NCBI GenBank assembly: GCA_019751875.1
Contig: JAIEMV010000002.1
Span: forward strand, 545,799 to 609,798
Source of the DNA: Hyphomicrobium sp.
GTDB lineage: Bacteria > Pseudomonadota > Alphaproteobacteria > Rhizobiales > Hyphomicrobiaceae
Reading direction: 5' to 3'
Length of the DNA stretch: 64,000 nt
The notes below the pieces were generated by a model. It was given only the letters and a program-made list of their open reading frames with translations, was not told the DNA's origin and did no database searches. Position 1 is the stretch's first letter. Each line of letters begins with the position of its first letter. This document shows, piece after piece, positions 10,243 through 21,571 of the stretch. Position numbers and translations under genes: made by a program.

Positions 10243-10821
10243 TCAGGTGCGGCAGGTCGCGCCCCTTACGCCGGCTTCCATGCGAGCCAGAGCGCGCGCC
10301 AGCGGATCATCGGGCAACGTCGCGTGCTGCGGCTGGGCTTGCGGCTTCGTTACTGACCTTGAAGCGGCAATCGCATGGGCGGGCAATGGAGCCTGAAGGA
10401 TGCGCAGTTCGGCAATGGCGCGGTAGCCGAAATAGGCGTTGATGCGCTCGATAATCTGGCGGGCCCCGTATTCCACATCGAGCGCGCGGGCAGGATCGAC
10501 GCGGAGGACGAGCGTGGCACTTGGGCGGGAGCCACTTTCCTGAGCAAGTTCAGCCGTCTCGAAACCTTGCGGCCATTTCAGCCGCTCAGGCGTGGTCCAT
10601 TGCGCAAGGTCGGCGCCGGCGATGCGGGGCCAATCCATGATCAGGGAGGCTGTGGAAAAGCCAAACTTTTCGAAAGCTTTACGGGTCAGCCCCGGAACGA
10701 ACGCTCCAACGGACTTGCTTGCAGGTCCACGGCCGCGCGACAGCGACGGGGCGAGCCGCGCGCGGACGATGGTGCCGCTCCAGGCGGGCGAAGGCGGGGT
10801 ATTGCGGTTCGGCCTCGCCAT
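10243..10821 (-). CDS. DUF721 / DciA-like protein
   Basis: MARPNRNTPPSP...KFGFSTASLIMDWPRIAGADLAQWTTPERL, typical of DUF721 (DciA) proteins; ATG at 10821. Confidence 0.8.
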   Translation of the reverse strand: MARPNRNTPPSPAWSGTIVRARLAPSLSRGRGPASKSVGAFVPGLTRKAFEKFGFSTASLIMDWPRIAGADLAQWTTPERLKWPQGFETAELAQESGSRPSATLVLRVDPARALDVEYGARQIIERINAYFGYRAIAELRILQAPLPAHAIAASRSVTKPQAQPQHATLPDDPLARALARMEAGVRGATCRT

Positions 10822-10842
10822 GTGTGGTGCCTCTTTTTCGTG

Positions 10843-10913
10843 GCGCAAGGCGACTCCGCTTGCGCGGAGCCGGCCGCCTTGCGCGAATTATGCGGAGCCG
10901 GCCGCCTTGCGCG
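10843..10913 (+). repeat. Nested covarying palindrome, locus B (one full copy 10843-10884 plus a right-half copy 10888-10913)
   Basis: GCGCAAGGCG-A-CTCCGC-TTGC-GCGGAG-CCGGC-CGCCTTGCGC, then TTATGCGGAGCCGGCCGCCTTGCGCG. Confidence 0.9.
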
Positions 10914-10962
10914 GGAGTGATTTGCGAAGTCGGTTTGCGCGGGACCGCGCGGTCATTACCCT

Positions 10963-12108
10963 ATGAAAGCTGATTCGCGTTTGCAGCGAAGGGGGAGCGA
11001 CGTGACGTTCGTGGCCCGAAAGCAACTGCCGCTCCGGCCGGCCGGTCCGGACACCGTCGAAGCTTTGCTCGCGTGGTACGACGCAGAGCGGCGCGATCTA
11101 CCGTGGCGCGCGAAGGGTCGGAAGAAGCAAGACCCCTATCGTGTCTGGCTGAGCGAGATCATGCTTCAGCAGACGACGGTGAAAGCTGTCATTCCCTACT
11201 ACGAGAAATTCGTGGAGCGCTGGCCCACGGTCGGCAATCTCGCGGCAGCACCACTCGACGACGTTCTCGCGATGTGGGCGGGGCTTGGGTATTACTCGCG
11301 TGCGCGCAATCTGCATCAGTGTGCCGTTGCCGTGGCGGCGCGGGAAGACGGTCAGTTCCCACGGAGCGAGGCTGAACTGCTTGAACTGCCTGGCGTCGGG
11401 CCCTACACGGCGGCGGCAATCGCAGCCATCGCATACGGCGCGCCAGCGACACCGGTGGATGGAAACATCGAGCGCGTGGTGGCGCGGCTGTTTGCGGTGA
11501 CGCATCCGCTGCCGGGAGCCAAGCGCGAGATCAAGCGGCTGGCGGCGACGCTCACTCCGGCGAAGCGCGCCGGGGATCACGCGCAGGCGATGATGGATCT
11601 GGGCGCGACGGTGTGCACGCCGCGGCGGCCGTCATGTCTCATGTGCCCGCTTCAGCAGGATTGTCATGCGCATGCGCGCGGCATCGCCGAGACGCTGCCG
11701 AAGAAAGCGGTGAAGGCAGAGCGGCCGGTGCGGTATGGCACGGCTTTCCTCGTGTTGCGCGAGGATGGTGCGGTGCTCTTGAGGAAGCGCCCTGCATCAG
11801 GGCTACTCGGCGGCATGCTGGAAGTGCCGTCGACGGACTGGTCGGATACGATGATCGCAGCCGATATGGCGATGGCCGGTGCGCCCGTACGGGCCGATTG
11901 GTGGCCGATGCCCGGCGGTGTGGTTCACGTTTTCACACACTTTAGATTGGAATTGCAGGTTGTGCGCGCGATCGTGCCACCGGAAACGCCGCTAACGTTC
12001 TGGGCCGAGCCGGATCGGTGCCTTTGGGTGCCGCGTCGGGATCTGCACAAAGCAGCGCTGCCGTCCGTCATGCGCAAGATCATCGCGCATGCATTGAAAG
12101 AACAGTGA
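10963..12108 (+). CDS. mutY: A/G-specific adenine glycosylase
   Basis: 381 aa; LPWR..DPYRVWLSEIMLQQTTV, ELPGVGPYTAAAIAAIAYG HhH, Cys cluster CTPRRPSCLMCPLQQDC, NUDIX-like C-terminus. Confidence 0.97.
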   Translation: MKADSRLQRRGSDVTFVARKQLPLRPAGPDTVEALLAWYDAERRDLPWRAKGRKKQDPYRVWLSEIMLQQTTVKAVIPYYEKFVERWPTVGNLAAAPLDDVLAMWAGLGYYSRARNLHQCAVAVAAREDGQFPRSEAELLELPGVGPYTAAAIAAIAYGAPATPVDGNIERVVARLFAVTHPLPGAKREIKRLAATLTPAKRAGDHAQAMMDLGATVCTPRRPSCLMCPLQQDCHAHARGIAETLPKKAVKAERPVRYGTAFLVLREDGAVLLRKRPASGLLGGMLEVPSTDWSDTMIAADMAMAGAPVRADWWPMPGGVVHVFTHFRLELQVVRAIVPPETPLTFWAEPDRCLWVPRRDLHKAALPSVMRKIIAHALKEQ

Positions 12109-12735
12109 TCACCCTGGTGCGCGTGGCGACATCCGTTCCAGCGAGATGCGGATGAGATCTGCCGTGCGCTCAACGCCCAGCTTTTCTTTGAGACGGGTGC
12201 AGGTGTTGGCGACAGTCTTGTACGCTATGCCGAACGTGATCGCGATTTCATTGAGGCTCTTGCCTTCGCCGAGAAGTCGCAAAATTTCCGTCTCGCGATT
12301 GCTGAGCGAACTCAGCGGGTCGCCCTCGACAGGATTGAGAACCATGTCGCTGGCAAGGCGCTTGTCGATGTAGCGGCGGCCGGCCGATGCTGCCTTCACG
12401 GCTTCGATGAGTTCATCGGCGCTGGCACTTTTGCCGACGAAGCCCAAGGCGCCGGAACGCAGAGCGCGATTGGCGTAAGCCGGATCGGCATGCATGGAAA
12501 ACATGACGACGCGAGCCTCTTGATCGGCACTGCGCAGACGGGTGAGAAGTTCGAGACCGCTGCCGCCGCCCAAATTGATGTCGAGCACGACCACAGCCGG
12601 CTTCTCGCGCATGTAAACGTCAAAGCCCTCTTCGGCCGTGCCCGCTTCGGCGACGACGCTGTCGGGGAGAAGCGAGAGGAGGCGGCGGACGCCTTGGCGA
12701 ACGATATCGTGGTCGTCGATAATCAGTAGCTTCAT
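12109..12735 (-). CDS. LuxR/NarL-family response regulator
   Basis: MKLLIIDDHDIVRQGVRRLL receiver plus LSNRETEILRLLGEGKSLNEIA HTH; ATG at 12735. Confidence 0.92.
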   Translation of the reverse strand: MKLLIIDDHDIVRQGVRRLLSLLPDSVVAEAGTAEEGFDVYMREKPAVVVLDINLGGGSGLELLTRLRSADQEARVVMFSMHADPAYANRALRSGALGFVGKSASADELIEAVKAASAGRRYIDKRLASDMVLNPVEGDPLSSLSNRETEILRLLGEGKSLNEIAITFGIAYKTVANTCTRLKEKLGVERTADLIRISLERMSPRAPG

Positions 12736-12748
12736 TGTCAGTTCAAGC

Positions 12749-14122
12749 TCATTGCAGTGTTTGAGTGGAAGGTGCGACGGGCGCTGCGCCGCCGCCGGGG
12801 CCTTTGAGCGGGATGGAAACGCGGACCTCGACGCCTGTTTTTTCGCGGTTATCGACGATCGATAGATGACCGCCGAGAAGCTTTGTACGCTCCTGCATGC
12901 TGATGACGCCGAGGCTGCCAGCGTTGAGTGCGGTTGTGCGCGCGCCGCCGTCGTTGGAGACGACCGCTTCGATCGTTTCGCCGGTAAGCGGTCCAATGCG
13001 AATGGCAATGTGCTTGGGCTTTCCGTGCTTCAGAGCGTTCAAGACGGCCTCGCGCACGATCGCCAGAAGGGCGATGTCGATTTGCGGCTGCGAGGTTTTT
13101 CTCGGGGCGTCGAGGGTAAACTGGACATGCGGGTGCCGGGCCTTGAGGGGGGCCAGCATGTTTTCCAGCGCGTTGGCGAGACCGAGATCCAAAACGAGGC
13201 CGGGGCGCAATTGCCAGAGGATGGATCGGACTTGTTCCTTGACCTGCGAGACGGCGTCTTGGATCGAGAGTGCGCGTTCGGTGAACTTCGGCTCACTCTT
13301 CTTTTCAGCGAGATCACGGATCGTCGTCGCATCCACGTCGATGGAGAACAGGAGCGGGCCGACTTCATCGTGCAGGTCGCGGGCGAGGCTGGCGCGTTCC
13401 TCTTCCTGTACGGCTTCGAGCTGAGCGTCGAGCTTGCGGTTTTTTTCCTGCGTGTCGGCGAGCAAAGCGGACATGCGGTTGAAGCCTGTGGCGAGGCTTT
13501 GCAATTCCAGTGGGCCGGAGACGGGCAGTTGTTCACCGACCGCGCCATGGCCGGTGCGCTCGAACGCTTCAAGAAAGCGCGCAAAGGGGCTCAACGCGTA
13601 GCCGAGCAGCGCGGAGAGGATGGCAAGCGTCAGCAGGCAGAAGAGCAGGATCGTCGTCAGGTGGAGGCGAACGTCGCTCCAGACCTCACCGGCTTCGTTG
13701 CGCGGATCGGCGGTGACCAGGATATGCTGTTGGAGTCGCGTTCCCGATGGCCAGTCAACGCGGGCGGTGAGTTCCCGAGGGGCGAGCGCGCGGTAGAACC
13801 ATGACGGCATTCCGCTCTGTACGGGGGCGGGTGTGGACGACTGGAGCGTCGTGCCGTCTGATGCTTTCAGTTCGACGCGGACATGGCGGCTTGCATCGAA
13901 GGTGCGGACGAGGCGTCCGACCTGGCGCGATTCAGAAGGTGAGCCTTCGATGTCCTGCAGGGCGACGCGGATAGTCCGCTGAGCCGCAGACAGCGTGCTC
14001 TGCAGTTCGACTTCGACCTTGTGCATCGCGTGCCAGTAGGTCAGCACCGCGCTGACTGAGAGCGTGCTCAAAAGAATGGCGGCAATGGCAAGGATGAGGC
14101 CGAGCCTCAAGGATATGCGCAA
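12749..14122 (-). CDS. Sensor histidine kinase (HAMP, HisKA_3/NarX-like)
   Basis: 457 aa; RASLARDLHDEVGPLLFSIDVDA dimerisation motif; cotranscribed upstream of the response regulator. Confidence 0.92.
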   Translation of the reverse strand: MRISLRLGLILAIAAILLSTLSVSAVLTYWHAMHKVEVELQSTLSAAQRTIRVALQDIEGSPSESRQVGRLVRTFDASRHVRVELKASDGTTLQSSTPAPVQSGMPSWFYRALAPRELTARVDWPSGTRLQQHILVTADPRNEAGEVWSDVRLHLTTILLFCLLTLAILSALLGYALSPFARFLEAFERTGHGAVGEQLPVSGPLELQSLATGFNRMSALLADTQEKNRKLDAQLEAVQEEERASLARDLHDEVGPLLFSIDVDATTIRDLAEKKSEPKFTERALSIQDAVSQVKEQVRSILWQLRPGLVLDLGLANALENMLAPLKARHPHVQFTLDAPRKTSQPQIDIALLAIVREAVLNALKHGKPKHIAIRIGPLTGETIEAVVSNDGGARTTALNAGSLGVISMQERTKLLGGHLSIVDNREKTGVEVRVSIPLKGPGGGAAPVAPSTQTLQ

Positions 14123-14211
14123 GGGTTGGTCTCCGGAAAGTGTTACTTTGTTGCATTTTCCGGATGCGCCGCGCCACAGGGAAGTTTTCCCGATTTCTCA
14201 ACTTTTCGTGG

Positions 14212-15372
<1,161 letters not shown>

Positions 15373-15465
15373 TCAAACAAAATGCTGACGCCACACACTG
15401 GCCTGTTCCCCGTGCAGATGCGCAGGGTGGAGCCCAACTACGGTAAACGAAATCTGACCAGACAG

Positions 15466-15482
15466 GGTTAATTGAACGTTAC
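15466..15482 (-). promoter_or_regulatory. Candidate CtrA site upstream of ccrM
   Basis: Minus strand GTAA-CGTTCAA-TTAACC versus consensus TTAA-N7-TTAA(C); one mismatch. Confidence 0.5.
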
Positions 15483-15578
15483 CACAGCGATCGAAGACTC
15501 GTTGCGGTTTTTGTTGAAGGAAGGGCGAGTGCGCGTTGCGGAGGCAAGGCCGGAGGCCAAGCGACTGAGCGGACTCGC

Positions 15579-15622
15579 AAAAATAAAAATAAAAACGGGG
15601 CCGCTGATACCAGCGACCCCGC
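15579..15622 (-). terminator. Rho-independent terminator for the PepSY gene
   Basis: Minus strand GGGGTCGCTG-GTAT-CAGCGGCCCC followed by TTTTTATTTTTATTTTT. Confidence 0.85.
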
Positions 15623-15650
15623 GCTTGTGCGGACTCGTGTTCCGCGCGGC

Positions 15651-15935
15651 CTACTTTTTCTTTTCGACTTCTTCTTCGACGACAGCGCCAGAGACGGGGT
15701 TGAAATACACTTCAACCTGATTGCCGTCCTTGTTGTAGCCGTAGATCTCGTAGCAGTTGCCCTCGACCTTGAAGACTTCAGCCTTGTAGCCGAGTTCCGT
15801 CACCTTCGCCTTCATCGCCTCCTCAGACAGCCACTTGTCCTTGGGCTCCGTTGTACATTCGGGGCTTGCCAGGGCGGGAGCGGCAGACAGCAGCGTGCCC
15901 GTGAGAAGTGCAAAAAGCGGCAGGGTCGATTTCAT
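15651..15935 (-). CDS. PepSY-domain secreted protein
   Basis: 94 aa; signal peptide; AKVTELGYKAEVFKVEGNCYEIYGYNKDGNQVEVYFNPVSGAVV. Confidence 0.85.
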   Translation of the reverse strand: MKSTLPLFALLTGTLLSAAPALASPECTTEPKDKWLSEEAMKAKVTELGYKAEVFKVEGNCYEIYGYNKDGNQVEVYFNPVSGAVVEEEVEKKK

Positions 15936-16015
15936 GGATGGATCCTTTCTTGGAAGGTTGCCCGGGTGAAACGCGCTTCAGCTAATTGCGTTCAATGGCG
16001 CCTTCAAGACAAGGT

Positions 16016-17905
16016 TCATTCTGTCCGATAGGTCAGTTGGACGGGCGGGTGATCGAGGGGGCCGCCGTCAACCGGGCCGGAAAGGGGCGCCGACTGGTCT
16101 GAAGATCTGGCGCGCTCCGATTCCTCGTTCAGGACCATGAGAATCGGGGTCAGGCCATCGACATCAATGACGCGGAAGACTTCGACGTCCCGGCGTGCTT
16201 CGGCGCTCCATCCGGCGATCGTCAGGGCGCGCTCGGCTTTGGAGAAGAGGCCGTGATTGCGCAGCGGATCGGCCGTCATGAATTCCTGATCTTTTTCGGA
16301 GAGCGCGACGTTACCGCGTCTTTCGATTTCCTTGATCCAGTTCTTGCGGATCTCGGTCAAGTCAGTGTCGCTCGCCTGGCTTTCTTCCTCCTTCAAGACG
16401 TCGAGTTCGGTCTTGCGCTTCCAGAATTTCCAGCGGCGCTGCCACAGGCTCAACTTCTGCGGCCATCTTACAAGGTCGAGGTCACTGAATACGCCGGCAA
16501 GCTGATTGATGGCGAGTGCGCGCTGGGACTCGTCTTTATCTTCGGCATTCGCGCTGTAGAGGTTGGGGATGACGAAATAGGATGCCTTATTGTGGTGGAT
16601 GAAGTGGCGGCGCAGCCATTCGATGTCAGCTTTCTCGTCAGTGCGTGAGAGAACCGTGCTGATGGCCTCGCGGATCTGATGGATGACTTCGCCCGATGGG
16701 CGCAGCGTTGCTGCGGGCGGTGGGTTGAGGATGGCCAGTGCGAGGAGGCCGAGATCGACGCCAATGGCGGCGAGAAGGGCTATGAGATCGCGGCCAGTGA
16801 TCGGATCGCCCTCGGTGGTGTGGGAGAACGGGCGCTGGAAGCCGGAGCCGATGTAGGCGACGAGGCTCGATGAATAGGCACCGATGTTTTTCCAGAGGTT
16901 CTTGACTGCGTTGGCGACGCCGGCGGGGCCTTCGCTGAAAGCGGCCTCGCGCAATTTGATTTCCGCGGGCTGGTCGGCCTGGTCGGCGGCTTGATTGAGG
17001 CGCTCGGCCAGCGTGGGATCGAAGCAGGAGAAGCCCGGGCGCGAGGGTGGGATGAGCACGGACTTGGCCAGTGCACGCATTTCAGCGGCTGTCGATTTGC
17101 CGAGTTCATTCGAGCGGGCCGCGATATTGCGCGCTTTCCCGCGGATATCCGAGGCCCTGGCTTCAAAGGCGCGCTGGCGCTCTTCGATCGTTCCGCCTTC
17201 TAAAGTGGCAGCGGTGGCTCGCAATTCCTCGATATCGACACGGACGGGTTCGAGCCAGGCGCGGGTCATGCCGTCGCGCAGGGTCGCGACACTGTCGCGG
17301 ACGCTGACGCGGGCGTTGTAGAGCGGCCCGCGGCCGGCGCCCGAGGATTTGCCGCAACTGCCGCCGCTGGTTTCCTCGCGGGTCATCTGGCCGTCCGACC
17401 AGGCTACGACGTTGTCGAGCTGGGCTTTCACGGCATCGAGCCGGGCGGCAATGGCGGACGAAGCGTCGCGCGCATCTTCCTGCAGGCCGGCGAGACCGGT
17501 GCGGGTGGCTTCCTCGCCCGAAATTAGGCTCCACCAGAAGCCGTAGCCAAAGCCGATCGACCATATGGCGAGAAAGGCATACATGACGAACATGACGAGA
17601 CGGTCGGTGAGTTTGCGCTTGGCTCCAAACATTTCGCGCAGAGCGAGCCACATCAGGAACGTGAGCGCCACGACGACGCCGATGATGAGAACGTCGCTGG
17701 AGACCGCCTTGCCTTCGCTAGGTGTGGCGGGCGTTTGTGAGACGCCGATGATGAAATCGCGCATGCCGTGCCAGGTGGCGTAACCCGACAAGATCAGAAG
17801 CATCAGTGAGGCAATGCCGATGAGCGTATTGCGGCCGAGCACGTAGTAGAAGGCGCTTCTAATGGACGTGATCACGCCACCTTCGCCGCTGCCGATCGAC
17901 GCCAT
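16016..17905 (-). CDS. Large uncharacterised multi-TM protein
   Basis: About 629 aa from ATG 17905; several TM segments plus a central helical region; no family recognised. Confidence 0.75.
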   Translation of the reverse strand: MASIGSGEGGVITSIRSAFYYVLGRNTLIGIASLMLLILSGYATWHGMRDFIIGVSQTPATPSEGKAVSSDVLIIGVVVALTFLMWLALREMFGAKRKLTDRLVMFVMYAFLAIWSIGFGYGFWWSLISGEEATRTGLAGLQEDARDASSAIAARLDAVKAQLDNVVAWSDGQMTREETSGGSCGKSSGAGRGPLYNARVSVRDSVATLRDGMTRAWLEPVRVDIEELRATAATLEGGTIEERQRAFEARASDIRGKARNIAARSNELGKSTAAEMRALAKSVLIPPSRPGFSCFDPTLAERLNQAADQADQPAEIKLREAAFSEGPAGVANAVKNLWKNIGAYSSSLVAYIGSGFQRPFSHTTEGDPITGRDLIALLAAIGVDLGLLALAILNPPPAATLRPSGEVIHQIREAISTVLSRTDEKADIEWLRRHFIHHNKASYFVIPNLYSANAEDKDESQRALAINQLAGVFSDLDLVRWPQKLSLWQRRWKFWKRKTELDVLKEEESQASDTDLTEIRKNWIKEIERRGNVALSEKDQEFMTADPLRNHGLFSKAERALTIAGWSAEARRDVEVFRVIDVDGLTPILMVLNEESERARSSDQSAPLSGPVDGGPLDHPPVQLTYRTE

Positions 17906-17993
17906 GACAATCCCCCCGGTACGCACGTCATGGAGCCGAATTACAACACTTTCAGGATGTTGTCCGGGTCTACCAGGCCACAGTGTGTGTGAT

Positions 17994-18458
17994 TCATGGT
18001 GCGTCAGAACGGCGTCGCAGGAGAGCAACTGTGATGGCCGTCATTGCTATGAGTTGGAGAACCGCCCCAGCGAGGTGAGAGAATTCCCATAGGGTTCGGA
18101 GTTGGGCCCAATTGTCCGGTTTCTGGGTCCAGTTGGCTGTGGCCGTATTGGCAGGAAAAGTCCAAATCCAGAAGACCACCTGGGCCGCGACGACGGATGC
18201 GAGTGCCAATGCGGCGGCGTTGCGAACCGGCGTGTGGTGCCGGTGAATCGCGACGATGGCCGCAATTGCCCCTATTTCGACGAGCAGAACGAAAGCGATG
18301 CGGTTCCAGCCGGAGTAAATCTGCTGGACGATGAAGTACTCATCCCGGGAAAGCGCGATCTTGTTTGGGAATTCGAAGGCGTGGGCGAGTGCGGGCCCGA
18401 GCGCAAGCGAAGTTGCCAGTATTGCGACGAGAAAGATCGTATCAGAGCGCGTCAGCAT
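17994..18458 (-). CDS. DUF1772-like small membrane protein
   Basis: 154 aa; four predicted TM segments, WNRIAFVLL; pattern resembles DUF1772. Confidence 0.6.
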   Translation of the reverse strand: MLTRSDTIFLVAILATSLALGPALAHAFEFPNKIALSRDEYFIVQQIYSGWNRIAFVLLVEIGAIAAIVAIHRHHTPVRNAAALALASVVAAQVVFWIWTFPANTATANWTQKPDNWAQLRTLWEFSHLAGAVLQLIAMTAITVALLRRRSDAP

Positions 18459-18500
18459 GACCGGTAACGGCCGGGAAACGCCGCCAGTTCCGCACGTGGC

Positions 18501-19205
18501 TCACGCGGGTTCTTCGATGAGGCCTAGCGCGAGTTGGATCGGACGGAAGGAGCGGCGGTGCAGCGGACAAACGCCGAGGCGGGCAAGGGCCTCCTTGTGC
18601 TCTGGTGTTCCGTAGCCTTTATGGCGCCCAAAGCCGTACCCGGGATATTCCCGTTCGAGCGCGATCATCATCCGGTCGCGGGTGACTTTGGCGACAATCG
18701 ACGCGGCGGCGATCGACAGGCACTTCGCATCGCCTTTGATGATCGTGCGGGTTTCGCAAGCAAGACGCGGCGCGCGGTTGCCGTCGACGATCGCGAGTTT
18801 CGGTTTCATGGTGAGGCTGCGGATGGCCTCGGACATGGCCCACAGGGTGGCGTTTAGGATATTGTCGCGATCGATGCGGCCGACGTCGGCGATGCCTGTG
18901 GCGATGATGGCGCCGCTTTCGACAATGCGGCGGAAGACGATCTCGCGGCCGTCCTCGTCGAGGACCTTGCTGTCGTCGATACCGGTCGGGATGTTGTCAG
19001 GGTCGAGGATAACAGCGGCGGCTACAACGGGTCCAGCCCAGGGACCACGTCCGGCTTCGTCGATCCCTGCAATCGGGTGGCGCCCAAGGGCCAACTCGGT
19101 GGCTTCCAGCTCGAAGGTCGGCTTGATCCGCGAATCATGGATTTTCATGTGAAAATCGTCGGGCGGACCCTTGATGCTGTCAAAGCAGCAGGCGGCGATG
19201 TCCAC
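18501..19205 (-). CDS. rnhB: Ribonuclease HII
   Basis: IAGIDEAGRGPWAGPVVAAAVIL, DDSKVL and YPGYGFGRHKGYGTPEH motifs. Confidence 0.97.
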   Translation of the reverse strand: MDIAACCFDSIKGPPDDFHMKIHDSRIKPTFELEATELALGRHPIAGIDEAGRGPWAGPVVAAAVILDPDNIPTGIDDSKVLDEDGREIVFRRIVESGAIIATGIADVGRIDRDNILNATLWAMSEAIRSLTMKPKLAIVDGNRAPRLACETRTIIKGDAKCLSIAAASIVAKVTRDRMMIALEREYPGYGFGRHKGYGTPEHKEALARLGVCPLHRRSFRPIQLALGLIEEPA

Positions 19206-19287
19206 AGTGGCGTCGGCCGCGGCTTTGAATGCCGCAGCGGTAGCGGCTGACCCGTGGTGACAGGCGGACCCTTAGCCTTTAAGCGGT

Positions 19288-21204
19288 GTGGCCATGCTGC
19301 ATATTAACGACCTGACCTTTCACATCGAAGGAAAGCGCATCTTCGATGCGGCGACCGCGGGCATACCGACGGGGCACAAGGTCGGCCTCGTGGGACGCAA
19401 TGGGGCCGGCAAGTCGACCCTGCTGAAGCTCATCACGGGCGATCTCAATCCCGACGACGGCAGCATCACGATGACGCGGGGCGCGCGCGTCGGTTATGTG
19501 GCGCAGGAGGCGCCGGGTGGAGACAAGAGCCTCATCGATTGGGTGCTCGATGCCGATACCGAGCGAGCGGCGCTGCTGGCCGAAGCCGAGACGGCGACGG
19601 ATGCACATCGCATCGCCGACATTCAGGTCCGTCTGACGGACATCGACGCACATTCGGCGCCGGCGCGGGCGGCCACCATTCTGTCGGGGTTGGGCTTCGA
19701 CCATGCTGGCCAGCAGCGGGCGTGCCGGGAATATTCCGGCGGATGGCGGATGCGCGTGGCGCTCGCCGCGGTTCTGTTTCTCGAGCCGGAAATTCTGCTG
19801 CTCGACGAGCCGACCAACTATCTCGATCTCGAAGGCACGCTGTGGCTTGAAAGCTATTTGAAGAGCTACCCGCATACGGTTTTGATCGTCAGCCACGACC
19901 GCGATCTTTTGAACTCGGTGCCGGGCGCCATCCTGCATCTGGAGCGCGGTAAGCTCACGCTCTATTCGGGCGGGTACGACGATTTTGAGGAAACGCGGCG
20001 CGAAAAGCAGCGGCTCGAACTCAAGCTGAAAAAGAAGCAGGACGAGGACCGGCGGCGCATCCAGGCATTCATCGACCGGTTCAAGGCGAAGGCGACGAAG
20101 GCCAAGCAGGCGCAGAGCCGCGTGAAGGCGCTGGCCAAGATGCAGCCGATCGCGGCGCAAATGGAAGACCGGGTCGTGCCGTTCTTGCTGCCGAACCCGG
20201 AGAAGATGCTGGCGAGCCCGCTGCTCAGGATGGAGAACGCGTCCGCGGGGTATGAACCGGGTAAGCCGATCCTGTCGGGTCTGAACCTGCGGCTTGATCA
20301 GGATGACCGGATCGCGCTGCTCGGGCAGAACGGGAATGGCAAGTCAACTTTTGCCAAGCTCCTGGCGGGGCGGCTTGCGCCGCTCACCGGGCACGTGTAC
20401 GGCGCGAACCGTGTGACAGTCGGATACTTCGCGCAGCATCAGCTCGACGATCTCAATCCGCAATCGACGCCCTACGACTACATGGTGAAACTGATGCCGG
20501 AGGCGACGGAGGCGCAGAAGCGCACCAAGCTCGGCACGTTCGGATTCAGCGCGGACAAGGCGGATACAAAATGCTCCCACCTTTCAGGTGGTGAAAAAGC
20601 GCGACTGCTGCTGGCGCTGACCGCATTCCATGCGCCGCATCTTCTCATTCTCGATGAGCCGACGAACCATCTCGATATCGACAGCCGCGAGGCGCTGATT
20701 CACGCACTGGCGGAGTATGAGGGCGCCGTCATCTTGATCAGTCATGATCGGCATCTGGTGGAGGCAACGGCGGACCGGCTGTGGATCGTCAAGGGTGGCA
20801 CCGTGTCGGTTTATGACGGCGACATGGACAGCTATCGTGCCGAGCTGTTGTCGGAACGCGGCGCGGGCCCACGAGGAGCGTCGCAGAGCAGCGATGCGGG
20901 CGATGGGCGCGCCGATCGCAGTGCGCAGCGCCGGGCGTCGGCGCAGAAGCGGCAACAATTGGCTCCGCTGAAGAAGACAATGCAGGACGCGGAAAAGCGC
21001 GTTGAAAAGCTGACCGCTGAACTGGCAAAGCTCGATGCGTCGCTCGGAGATCCCGCACTGTATGCTGATCCTCAGAAGGCGCAAAAGATCACGCTGGAAC
21101 GCGGCCTCGTGGCGAAGGCGTTGATCGCGGCGGAAGAAAATTGGATGACCGCAACCGCCGCGTTCGAAGAGGCGGAAAAAACGCAGGATGATGCCGTCGC
21201 GTGA
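19288..21204 (+). CDS. ABC-F family ATP-binding protein
   Basis: 638 aa with two ABC domains (GRNGAGKSTLLK, GQNGNGKSTFAK; two LSGG/YSGG signatures) and no TM. Confidence 0.93.
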   Translation: MAMLHINDLTFHIEGKRIFDAATAGIPTGHKVGLVGRNGAGKSTLLKLITGDLNPDDGSITMTRGARVGYVAQEAPGGDKSLIDWVLDADTERAALLAEAETATDAHRIADIQVRLTDIDAHSAPARAATILSGLGFDHAGQQRACREYSGGWRMRVALAAVLFLEPEILLLDEPTNYLDLEGTLWLESYLKSYPHTVLIVSHDRDLLNSVPGAILHLERGKLTLYSGGYDDFEETRREKQRLELKLKKKQDEDRRRIQAFIDRFKAKATKAKQAQSRVKALAKMQPIAAQMEDRVVPFLLPNPEKMLASPLLRMENASAGYEPGKPILSGLNLRLDQDDRIALLGQNGNGKSTFAKLLAGRLAPLTGHVYGANRVTVGYFAQHQLDDLNPQSTPYDYMVKLMPEATEAQKRTKLGTFGFSADKADTKCSHLSGGEKARLLLALTAFHAPHLLILDEPTNHLDIDSREALIHALAEYEGAVILISHDRHLVEATADRLWIVKGGTVSVYDGDMDSYRAELLSERGAGPRGASQSSDAGDGRADRSAQRRASAQKRQQLAPLKKTMQDAEKRVEKLTAELAKLDASLGDPALYADPQKAQKITLERGLVAKALIAAEENWMTATAAFEEAEKTQDDAVA

Positions 21205-21392
21205 GGCGCGAATGACTGTGTCACGCCCTGTAGACAACTTTGATCAAGCGCAAAATTATGACAGAGCGCCGTGATCGGTCAGCGCATTGAAAACGCCGCA
21301 GCTTGTCCATCAACGCATGTGGAAGAGCGCGTGCCTTACACATTTTTTGATGGGTCAAACGCCGCGTCTTGAGGTATCACATCGCCGTGGTG

Positions 21393-21470
21393 AGCTGGCC
21401 GGTCCGGTCGTGCGGGGCGCACCGACTGTTCTGAATTGGAGAGGGCTCGGAACAGTTCGATCGGCCAGCT
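21393..21470. ncRNA. Candidate structured RNA (three-way junction)
   Basis: P1 AGCTGGCCG/CGGCCAGCT; P2 CGGTcGTG-CGGGG-CGCACCG; P3 ACTGTTC/GAACAGT nested inside P1. Confidence 0.35.
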
Positions 21471-21506
21471 TCCACCGCACTCAAACACAGCGCTGACATC
21501 AAATGA

Positions 21507-21540
21507 AAAGAGCGGAATCTTTATCAAGATGCCGCTCTTT
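21507..21540. terminator. Bidirectional terminator
   Basis: AAAGAGCGG-AATCTTTATCAAGATG-CCGCTCTTT. Confidence 0.75.
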
Positions 21541-21571
21541 AGACGTTCCTGGTCTTGCGTTGTCGTCTGGC

